NCBI GenBank assembly: GCA_950097015.1
Contig: CATNEN010000010.1
Location: forward strand, 1,876,501 to 1,940,500
DNA from: Macrostomum hystrix
Lineage: Eukaryota > Platyhelminthes > Macrostomidae
DNA length: 64,000 nt
Direction of reading: 5' to 3'
Shown: positions 13,901 through 21,999 of the stretch, piece after piece
How positions within the stretch are numbered: position 1 is the first letter of the stretch
Layout: each line of letters begins with the position of its first letter
Position numbers and translations under genes: made by a program
Notes under the pieces: generated by a model
The model's database searches: none
The model's input: the letters and a program-made list of their open reading frames with translations, nothing else
Told to the model about the DNA's origin: nothing

Positions 13901-16900
13901 TGGACAAAGACTCTGACGGCGATGGCATTCCTGATCATCTTGAAGATTCCGACGGGGATGGAATCCCAGATCATCTGGACAAAGACTCTGACGGCGATGG
14001 CATTCCTGATCATCTAGAAAAGGACTCTGACGGAGATGGCATTCCTGATCATCTTGAAGATTCCGACGGTGATGGAATCCCAGATCATCTGGACAAAGAC
14101 TCCGACGGAGATGGCATTCCTGATCATCTTGAAGATTCCGACGGGGATGGAATCCCAGATCATCTGGACAAAGACTCCGACGGAGATGGAATCCCCGATA
14201 ATTTAGAGGACGATGACGGAGATGGAATTCCAGGTAGCAAGCTGCAATCTGAGGAATTCTATGCATACGAGTATATATATGCTCTTAGCATTGATTTCAA
14301 GCCATTCTAGGAGCAAAAAGTGTTCTAATCCTTCGAACCCACCGCCTATAGACCATCTTGAAGGCGACTCAGATGGTGATGGCATTCCTGACTACCTCGA
14401 AGATGACGATGGTGACGGCGTCCCGAGTGAGTCGGGCGTTGAGTCGGGCGTCGCTAGGGATTGGGGAGATCATTGGCTTGTTGGAACGGACCTGGCCTTG
14501 ACCTTCAGCAAGACAACCTTTCCTATGAGTTCTAGTAATTTGCCAGCACCAATGGTTGCACGTATAACCACTGAGCTCTTCCAAACGCTCCACTCTTCTC
14601 GAAACCCGCAGCTGGTTGAGGGAAAACTGCTGCTGTCTGCTGGGTTGGCTCTGCGGCTGGCATGGTTACAATTAATGTTCTCTAGCACGAAACCTGCCAT
14701 ATAACATTGGTCCTTACTAATGAATGCAAAATACATTAATCACGGAAGATAAAAATGTGACTTTACTTCCTAACCTGCATTATTTGTGCCTATGGAAAAT
14801 TTTTTTTTCCTTTCTGTCACTATTCTTCTTGCGAAAATTGTTCATTTTTTGCGCTAATCGGGATGGAACCTTCGTTTCACCTGATAGCTTAGAGCTCTAT
14901 ATGAGCAGTTGTTTAGTCGAATTCAAATGCCCATTCTAGACTATCTCGAGGGCGACTCAGACGGTGACGGCATTCCGGACTACCTCGAGGACGAGGATGG
15001 CGATGGTATCCCCGGTAAGATCGAAGGAGCTTCAACTGGATCTATTTATATCCCATAGTCTAGAAGACAAAAGCAATGAAACCTGCATGCGTGACCCCCA
15101 GACTACCTGGAGCTGGACCTCGACGGAGACGGACAGCCGGATTATCTGAAGGACTCGGACGGAGACGGAATTCCAGGTATTGAAAGCTTCGCCCTCTTCG
15201 TTCCTCCACTGACTAGAAAAGGAAGTCCACAAAAAGCAGGAAAAATATGCAAAAAACTTGCTTTTTTCAGATCACAAGGACAAAGACACAGGTAGCATTT
15301 GTTTTGGGCGCACATACCTGCTTTCAGTCGCTGCCCATTATATTTAAAGTACCTGGACTAAAAAATGTGCTTAGATATCTGTATTGACGGGAATGATATT
15401 AACCAGTTTACTCAGCATTATCCAGCATTATCCAGCATTACCCAGCATTACCCAGCATTATCCAGCATTACCCAGCATTACCCAGCAATATCATCAGTGC
15501 AAGGAAGATTAGACTAGAAAGTGACACTCCTTCGATTTTGCCTGGCAACCAGGTCTCTCGCCGCCACCCACTTTGCGCATTTGCTTCTACGAATCGAATC
15601 CGATTTCCGCAGCTTTTTCCAAACTATAATAAAATTTATTTCGCTCAGTCATCTGAGTATCGCGCATGGAAAGTGTCCAGAATTGATTTTTCGTCGAGCT
15701 AAAAGCTGGGTTTAAGAATGCTTTACCAAAGTGTGAGACCTACCTCACTGGAGCACGCCAATGTATTTAGGTTCAGACAGGGGGCTCGGTGCACAATCAA
15801 CAAAAATAGCATGAAGCAACCAACCCCTAGACGGACAATTGCATGTGCACATTAAAGTACACGTGCACTAACAGGTGCGACTACAATTTTACTGTCCAAA
15901 GTTTTTCATCTCTCTCCTGCACGATTGGTGCTCCTTGTTGTCTGGTGGCGGAATCGGAATGCGACTCATTTCGTTCTCACTGAAAACTGCCACCGGTCAA
16001 ACAAGCCGGTCGTTCTTTATATAAAATTTCCCACTAACCGTCTCCCGTGCTAGACTTTGTTCCAAAGCCTCCCGCGGCTTCGGACCAGCAAACGAAGCAG
16101 TCAGCTAAGGCAAAGGCCAATACTGAAAAGAAGCCGGCGGACGGCAAGAAGCCAGCGGACGGCAAGAAGCCGGTGGACGGCAAGAAGCCGGCGGACGGCA
16201 AGAAGTCGGCGGACGGCAAGAAGCCGGCGGACGGCAAGAAGCCGGAAACGAAGAAGACTGCAAAGAAGGCGCAGGCTGACAGCGACAGCGATGGTATCGC
16301 TGACTACCTCGACCGCGACGCTGATGGCGACGGTGTTCCGGACGCTGTCGAGGATAACAATCAGGATGGTGTCTCCGACCTACTGCAAGCCAAGGACAGC
16401 GATGGCGATGGAATCCCGGATGCTGAGGACACCGACGATGACAACGATGGCGTCTCGGATGCCAAGGATTCTGATGACGATGGCGACAAGATCGTTGATA
16501 AGACCGAAGACGAGGACCAGGACGGTGTACCGGACTACCTTCAGCAGGAGGATACCGATGGTGATGGCATTATCGACGTCCTCGACACTGATGACGACAA
16601 TGATGGTGTGCCGGACTACTTGGATCAAGACGACGACGGTGACGGCATCCTCGACCAGTTCGAGGACGAGAACAAGAACGGTCGTGTTGATATCCTTGAA
16701 GCAAAGGACTCGGACGGTGATGGAAAGCAGGATTTCATCAACGACGACGACGATGACAACGACGGCGTGCCGGACTCCTCTGACACGGACGATGACGGGG
16801 ACAAGATTGAGGACCGGTTCGAGGACGAAAATAAAAATGGCGTGCCGGATCAGCTGGAGCGCGAGGACACCGACGGCGACGGCGTCATTGACCTCCTGGA

Positions 16901-18100
16901 CACTGACGATGATAATGACGGCATTCCGGACTACCTCGGTGAGGCCGAAAAAAGTCAACTGAGGCTACCGAATTTGGATTTTCCCAGCAGCACTGCTTTT
17001 AGTTGGCTTTCGATCGGCTTTCAGTTTCGACTTTGTGCGCCGAAACACGTAGAATAGTTCTTAATTGACTGCAGCACGTTCGATTCGCAATAGTTTCCTT
17101 AGCCTCCTAAGACCAGCGTTATGCTCGGCGATTCGCGCTTATAAACTTCACCCCAGTTTGAAGCACGTGAAAATTCTTACCCTTCACTTTTACTATATAT
17201 GCATGCGCAAGTTTTCAAGCCTCGAGAACGCCCTTTCCCCGCTTTTCTCTCTCTGCAGACCCCGACGATGATAACGACGGCATTCTGGACCAGTTTGAAG
17301 ATGAGAACACCAACCGCATCATCGACTTGCTAGAAGCTCGCGACACCGATGGCGATGGTGTGCCAGACATCAAAGACGACGACGACGATGGTGACGGTGT
17401 ATCGGACGAGGAGGACTCTGATGATGACAATGATGGTGAGCCGTTTATTTGAATCGGCTAATTTGTCGAATACTCGACTTGATTTCGTGGGCATGGGATT
17501 CTATCGCTGTTACGGACTGCGGATGTCAGTCCTCAGACAATTTTAGCTGGTGTTTGTCAGATGCTCTGCTTTTATTTATAAGATCACATTATAAACAATA
17601 CTCATTGTGCAGGCATCCCCGACGAATTGGAGGACGAGAACCGCAACCAGGTCCCCGACTACCTCGAGATGGAGGACACAGACAAGGACGGCCTCATCGA
17701 CCTCATCGACACTGACGACGACAACGATGGCATTCCAGATCAGGACGATGACGACGCTGACGGCGATGGCATCCCGAACGATGAGGAGGACGAAAACGGA
17801 AATGGCATACCAGACAATCAAGAACTCGTCGACTCAGATGGAGATGGCGTCCCGGATGTCGTTGATCAGGACGATGACGGAGACGGTGTGCCAGACGGCG
17901 TTGACGGCGACTCGCCCGCGGCAGGGGAGCACAAGTGCCGCAGTAAAGCGGACTGCGCCGCCAAGCAGGAGAAGCAGCCAAAGCAGGCGTCCAAGAAGGT
18001 CAGCAGCGGCGGCGGCGGTGGCAGCCGTGAGAAAGTTCGCCAAGTGCTCGACTGGATCGAGGACTTCTTCGGCGTTGACGATCATCAGCACCATCACTGA
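1792..18100 (+). CDS. secreted DxDGDGIPD-repeat (thrombospondin type 3-like) acidic protein, 18 exons
   Basis: Assembled exons: 1792-1855, 1929-1999, 3488-3635, 4166-4705, 4890-5303, 6012-6461, 7168-7272, 10974-11156, 11456-12934, 13258-13332, 13433-14233, 14352-14426, 14940-15014, 15102-15176, 15271-15291, 16054-16938, 17259-17435, 17613-18100. They total 6126 nt, giving 2041 residues plus TGA. Residues 1-36 form a signal peptide with a hydrophobic core ([18 protein letters not shown]). The rest is about 60 DxDGDGIPD-type motifs, like the calcium-binding loops of thrombospondin type 3 repeats, interrupted by Lys/Pro/Ala-rich basic linkers. A calcium-loaded extracellular matrix, adhesive or mineral-associated role is inference; I do not recognise a named orthologue. 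Intron phases are 1, 0, then fifteen times 1. The exon 4 acceptor could also be 21 nt further on (4187). Translation may start at 1792 or at the in-frame ATG at 1801. Confidence 0.82.
2154..2427. repeat. intron 2 minisatellite, about 22-bp unit
   Basis: Imperfect tandem copies of a unit like atcctgatgtctggatgtct lie about 150 bp after the exon 2 donor. It is noncoding and intronic; a 73-residue open frame through it is an artefact. Confidence 0.8.
3488..4705 (+). other. exons 3-4: Glu-rich pro-segment, Arg cluster, first cysteine-bearing repeat module
   Basis: Exon 3 (3488-3635) encodes a very acidic stretch with runs of 7 and 5 Glu. Exon 4 (4166-4705) starts acidic, then has an Arg6-Lys cluster ([11 protein letters not shown]) that could be a furin-type processing site. 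It then gives the first 60-odd residue module, running from [10 protein letters not shown] to DGIPDCR, followed by three more DGIPD motifs. The Arg cluster separates the pro-like acidic segment from the repeats. Cleavage there is inference. Confidence 0.7.
4890..7272 (+). other. exons 5-7: modules 2 and 3 plus a non-repeat exon
   Basis: Exon 5 (4890-5303) and exon 6 (6012-6461) each carry one cysteine-bearing module ([10 protein letters not shown]...GKPECV and [10 protein letters not shown]...GIIDCV) plus extra DSDGDGIPD loops. Exon 7 (7168-7272) is different: 35 residues without any repeat, containing [20 protein letters not shown], with a weak donor (gttggt). It is supported only by frame and splice sites, so it is the least certain exon of the chain. 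Confidence 0.65.
8358..9790 (-). mobile_element. mariner-like transposon, internally deleted, in intron 7
   Basis: The ends match as inverted repeats: gtgtccaataagtagtggga near 8371 pairs with the complement near 9783. The matching arms extend roughly 190-200 bp (to about 8560 and from about 9600), long for mariner. The element is bounded by TA dinucleotides (8358-8359, 9789-9790), the mariner target. It carries a broken transposase on the minus strand. It is nonautonomous and sits inside the intron between exons 7 and 8 of the DxDGDGIPD gene. Confidence 0.8.
8727..9366 (-). pseudogene. mariner transposase, deleted and frameshifted
   Basis: Minus-strand frame 9366-9019 begins [10 protein letters not shown] and contains the helix-turn-helix region ([16 protein letters not shown]). 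A second frame (9221-8727) carries the catalytic-domain end: [10 protein letters not shown] with the second catalytic Asp and [12 protein letters not shown] with the third, typical of DD34D mariner. The frame changes near 9100 and the middle of the protein, including the first catalytic Asp, is absent. The full-length family protein is about 345 residues; here only about 85 N-terminal and 130 C-terminal residues remain. Confidence 0.85.
9791..10973. other. rest of intron 7, no recognised feature
   Basis: AT-rich intronic sequence with no convincing ORF, RNA gene or tandem repeat. The intron 7 interval before the transposon (7273-8357) is equally empty. Confidence 0.5.
10974..12934 (+). other. 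exons 8-9: modules 4 and 5 around a Lys/Pro-rich linker
   Basis: Exon 8 (10974-11156) and the start of exon 9 (11456-12934) together form module 4, the intron splitting the codon before IPDE. Exon 9 then encodes about 250 residues of Lys/Pro/Ala-rich linker with runs of 7 and 13 prolines. Next come module 5 ([10 protein letters not shown]...GIPDCR), a Ser/Gly-rich patch, a second Lys/Pro linker and two DSDGDGIPD loops. Dense exonic coding confirms frame throughout. Confidence 0.8.
11162..11410. repeat. 28-bp minisatellite filling intron 8
   Basis: About 8.5 copies of a 28-bp unit (core gtgactatgagccattgtcg) start six bases after the exon 8 donor and occupy about 83 percent of the 299-bp intron. 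Confidence 0.9.
13258..15291 (+). other. exons 10-15: 75-bp cassette exons, an expanded cassette and a 21-nt microexon
   Basis: Exons 10 (13258-13332), 12 (14352-14426), 13 (14940-15014) and 14 (15102-15176) are each exactly 75 nt. Three encode close variants of D(H/Y)[15 protein letters not shown] plus D(D/E)DGDG; exon 14 is more diverged ([17 protein letters not shown]). Exon 11 (13433-14233, 801 nt) is the same cassette with 21 tandem 12/13-residue units ([13 protein letters not shown] and variants) inserted. Exon 15 (15271-15291) is a 21-nt microexon encoding DHKDKDT across its boundaries. All are phase 1-1, so any can be skipped without a frameshift. Confidence 0.75.
15411..15490. repeat. 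10-bp tandem repeat in intron 15
   Basis: Eight copies of ccagcatta(t/c), with t and c variants alternating irregularly, lie about 120 bp after the microexon. Confidence 0.9.
16054..18100 (+). other. exons 16-18: KKPADG linker, diverged DG-repeat domain and C-terminus
   Basis: Exon 16 (16054-16938) begins with a basic linker containing an 18-bp tandem repeat (KKPADG units, 16134-16246). A regular acidic domain follows, alternating [14 protein letters not shown] and (E/Q)DENKNG-type loops. Exon 17 (17259-17435) continues it. Exon 18 (17613-18100) ends the repeats and adds a small tail with CRSKADC, a Gly-rich stretch, an amphipathic segment ([14 protein letters not shown]) and terminal HQHHH. 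Confidence 0.78.
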
Positions 18101-18539
18101 TCCTTCATTGCGAATCGAATTTCGTCACCATCGGATTTCAAATAATTTCTGCACCGTATTTTAGGACCAATTTTTCACATCAGTAATTTCCCTGACAAGC
18201 ACTTTCCCGCATTCAGACATCTTTGCTTCCCTCACACTGCTGCTGTCCCCATTTCGTTCATTTGTTGAATCGCATCATTAGGACCGAATTGCGACAAAGT
18301 CAGCCATCTCCAACCCAGTCTGTTCAGCCTAATCTGTTAGCAGTGATGCTTAGTAAGCTTCCTGCTGTGTTGCTAAGGTACTTATGTGAACTTGCATTGC
18401 AGCTGTGAACCCATTAGTTTATCTTCTCAAATCTGTAATGCTCAGCCGTCAATTCAACCCAATAGGACTCCCTGCTGTTGCTACTACAGTACTATCTACG
18501 ATATTTTTAATTCTTTCTTGTTACGGTCGTGAAGCAAAA

Positions 18540-18545
18540 AATAAA
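18540..18545 (+). terminator. candidate poly(A) signal of the DxDGDGIPD gene
   Basis: AATAAA lies 440 nt after the stop codon at 18098-18100. Choice is by consensus and position only. Confidence 0.4.
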
Positions 18546-18755
18546 CTGATAACTTTCGACAGTAGTTAAATATACTTTAGTCATCACTTTCAGTCCCAAA
18601 TATGAAACATGAATTTCTGCTTTCGATCCCTGCCTGTTGGTACTTTAAACTCAGGAAATTGCAGGTATTAGCTGCTAGTCTAATAATGTACTATTAATAA
18701 TACAACTTCATTATTAAGTTCAGATGAAGCTACCATCGCCTTCAGTGTGAGACCT

Positions 18756-19070
18756 ACAAACCCATACTGCCTTCCACAAACCCACACTGCCTTCCACAAA
18801 CCCACACTGCCTTCCACAAACCCACACTGCCTTCCACAAACCCACACTGCCTTCCACAAACCCACACTGCCTTCCACAAACCCACACTGCCTTCCACAAA
18901 CCCACACTGCCTTCCACAAACCCACACTGCCTTCCACAAACCCACACTGCCATTCCCAAACCCACACTGCCATTCACAAACCCACACTGCCTTCCACAAA
19001 CCCACACCACCATTCCCAAACCCACACTGCCATTCACAAACCCACACTGCCATTCACAAAGCCACACTGC
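18756..19070. repeat. 20-bp satellite
   Basis: About 15.5 copies of cccacactgccttccacaaa, near-identical in the centre with variants (cattcacaaa, cattcccaaa) at the right end. Long open frames on both strands through it are by-products of the period. Confidence 0.95.
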
Positions 19071-19079
19071 TTTGACAAG

Positions 19080-20800
19080 CTCAGTAGTCAGAGGTCATCA
19101 AAGGCACTCAAGTAGGTCAGGCGTTTTTTATCAAACGTTTTGAAACGCAGCCAGTCGGGCTTCTTAGGAAACAGAGTTTCCTAGAAAAATGTATTTCAAA
19201 TTCAAACTCAAAGCACGGATGAGCCATGGATCAGCGGCTCTTGAAGACCTCACTGCGGCGGGAGCTAACACCGACTGCCCCAATGCCCCATCCACAATGC
19301 TCCGGAACAGGTACTCAGATCTGCTTCTAAAAGAAGTTGTTTGCCAGAGCTCCCTTTTGCGTTAAGAATGAATAGGAGATTTTCCGCGAAAAAATCATAA
19401 CTTTTCAGCCCTTTCTTAGAAAAAAATGCCCTATTTTATGTCCCCTGCTGACTCAGGTCCGCGTGTGAAGTGTTTGCTCACACACTTCTCAGTTATTTCA
19501 GGTGGAGTTTTGCCAGGTGTGCTCATGGAAGCGGATTAGGGCACTCTGAGCTGGCATCTGTCTCAATGTTTGGTGTCTATTATTTTTATCTAAGCCTACA
19601 AAATCATTGCCTAAACCTCAACCTGAACTTCAGCGCACTCCAAAATCTAACATAAAGCCTTCATCTCAACCTGAGAAGTAACTCTATGATCAGAATTCAT
19701 TCGAAAGTCAATCAGATTACAGCCATAAAATGGGCATCACAAGAGACTCAGTAAATTCTCTCACTTCCAGCCTTTTTGTCTATTTATTGTTAGATAGAAG
19801 TGAATAGTGAGAAGCAGTCAATGATGATTCAGCAATATTACATACGATAGCAGCAGTAGTAGGACACGTACAAGGACACGGGGCTTCTGTGCAGTGGTTG
19901 GCTGTGCTGGCTACACTGTGCAGTGCCTGATGCAGCATAGGGGTCTGTAGCCCCTACTCTAGCCTGCTAACCCACCCCACCAGGCATTGCAGCTGCACAG
20001 CACAGACCCGAAGTGAAGTGGTGAAAGGTGAGAGAGGCGCCAGACGAGGGTGCGAAGGAAGTGGAAAGTGAGACTGTATTGAAGCCGCATTTTATAATGG
20101 GCGCAGAATGCTATGCGTAAATATGGAATTCCAGCGGCCGCTCGTAATCACATGAAGCTGGAAAGGGAATGGGGGAACCGGAAGAAGGAGAGGGGAATAT
20201 GGTAGGTGAATAATCGAAGAGAAATAGGGGAGAGGATTATGGGCTAGTGGATAAAGGAGGGAATTTGATCAGGGGAATAGAGGGAATCAGGCAAGGGGAT
20301 AATATTGGAGATTTTTTGTGGCAGAGGAATAATTGCAGAGAAGCGAATAATTGCAATGAAGTATCGAGGAGAATAATAAGAGGAAGGGGATAAAAAAGAG
20401 GAAGCATGGGTTGTATTGGGGGCCAGGCGAAGAGGAAAGTCCATGAAAGGGGGGCAGAAATAGGGGACAGGTGCCGAAGTAGGAGCAAAGACTACCGACT
20501 CCCATCTGTCGGGGCATCAGGCGAAGAGACGAAGGTAGATGTGGAGAGAGATAGCCGTGATTCTTGGATGCGAAAGTACTGCAGAGCGCAAACAATAAGA
20601 GTCAGGGAGGACAAAAGCTGTACAATCTGATTGTGACCCGCGAGCACAGTTTAGAGCGGGAAAAGCAGGTGAGAAATACGAGCTGGGCACGGGACGGCCG
20701 CAGCCCAGGTTCAACGGGCGCGCGTGCAGGAGGTAGGAGACTCAGAATGCTGCTCAGACTCGGGCCGGAGAGGGACCAGGGCTCGATTCTCAAAGCGCCA
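19080..20800. other. intergenic, no recognised gene
   Basis: No supported coding region. The 20.1-20.6 kb part is purine-rich on the plus strand (ggaaggggataaaaaagagg-like), giving spurious open frames. It lies 3' of the minus-strand membrane protein gene and may contain its 3' UTR. Confidence 0.5.
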
Positions 20801-20803
20801 AAG

Positions 20804-21940
20804 TCAGGTGGACGACTCGCCAATGACTGACGAGGAATCCGGGCTCGAGTGGACATTGTCCAGCGGGTTTGCGGCGCTCTTCATCCGTGCCGGCGGCTGC
20901 GGGTGCTGCATGGCTCTCAGCGGCAGCGGCCTGACCAGGTGGCTCCTCTCGGACTCGGAGGCCGACTCGGACGGCGTGCGCGGATCCGAGGTTCCCGCCG
21001 AGTTGTCCCGCGAAGCGCCGCCGGTGCCGCCGCTGCCACCTTTGCTGAACAGTCGATGATCGACGGCGAGTGGCTCTCTTGCGGCGACAGCCCGCGACCT
21101 GGCGAAGGCGGAATAGGTCAGCTGATAATGACCAGAGTCGTCGTCATCCGCTGCGTCATTGTGAAGTCCGCCTGGCGGCTGCTCCATGGAGCTGCTCTTC
21201 TGCAGCCGGCGTCGACCACCTGGAATCGCAGAGATCATTGTGGACGCCGGCGGAAGCTGCGACATTGTCGTCGACTGCATTGGCGGTGCCTGGGACGGAG
21301 GGGGCGGCGGCGGATGATGCGGCGGCGGCGGTGGCGGCGGGGGCTGCGCTGTCCGAAAGCCGTACGCAGAGGAGGATGAGGAGGACGAAGGGAACCCGGT
21401 CGGGGGTCGAACTGCCGACCTGCCCGTCTGGAAGAGACAGGATGCGCTTTTGGCGAACTTTGCCGGATGCTGCTGCTGTTGCTGCTGCTGCTGACGCAGC
21501 TGCTGATGGTGAAGCACCTGGCTGTGATGCTGCAGCGCCGGGAAGCCGGCAAGGGCCGGGAAGGTGACGGAGGCGGGAATGGCAGGCGGCGGCCGGTCGC
21601 CAAAGTACAGGGAGTGCATGGAGTCGCGCACCGTGTACTTGTCCCAGAGCAGCCGGCCGTCCTCATCCAGGGCGTAAACCTGGTGGCTGTACGGCTGCTG
21701 GTGCAGCTCGTCCAGGCTGATGGTCTGGTGCGAGCTGCGCTGCTGGCTTATGGGTACAGGCGGCAGCGGTGGCATCGTGTGCGGCTGCTGCTGCTGCTGC
21801 TCGGCATTGTGACTCTGGCGTCGCTCCTTGCAGAATGGCAGTCGAGCAGCCAGGTGGAACCAGCACAATAGGAAAATGATGAATGCGACAACAACCACGA
21901 CTGTGGGCAGGAGTACGCCGAGATAAAACAGAAGCTCCAT
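20804..21940 (-). CDS. single-pass membrane protein with long disordered tail (unknown function)
   Basis: An uninterrupted 378-residue frame. Residues 1-32 are strongly hydrophobic (MELLFYLGVLLPTVVVVVAF then IIFLLCWFHLAARL), followed by basic residues (CKERR). This predicts one membrane anchor with a short outside end and the rest cytosolic. The tail has poly-Gln (Q5 at about 49-53, Q8 near 155), poly-Ser, two proline runs of 8 and 6 residues that could bind SH3, EVH1 or WW domains, an acidic DDDD patch and Ser-rich C-terminus. It is GC-rich and ordinary in codon use, unlike the flanking repeats. The ATG context (gcagATGg) is good. I recognise no family. Triplet instability in the Gln tracts is likely. 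Upstream noncoding exons cannot be excluded. Confidence 0.65.
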   Translation of the reverse strand: MELLFYLGVLLPTVVVVVAFIIFLLCWFHLAARLPFCKERRQSHNAEQQQQQPHTMPPLPPVPISQQRSSHQTISLDELHQQPYSHQVYALDEDGRLLWDKYTVRDSMHSLYFGDRPPPAIPASVTFPALAGFPALQHHSQVLHHQQLRQQQQQQQQHPAKFAKSASCLFQTGRSAVRPPTGFPSSSSSSSAYGFRTAQPPPPPPPPHHPPPPPPSQAPPMQSTTMSQLPPASTMISAIPGGRRRLQKSSSMEQPPGGLHNDAADDDDSGHYQLTYSAFARSRAVAAREPLAVDHRLFSKGGSGGTGGASRDNSAGTSDPRTPSESASESERSHLVRPLPLRAMQHPQPPARMKSAANPLDNVHSSPDSSSVIGESST

Positions 21941-21999
21941 CTGCCATCGCCGGGTTGCGGTGAGCCGGGCGGAGCTGGCGAGGCGAGTTCTGCTGTCCT

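Noticed and set aside
13298-14266. 322-codon minus-strand frame
   Set aside because: Antisense of the repetitive exon 11; the plus frame has splice sites in the common phase and matches neighbouring cassettes.
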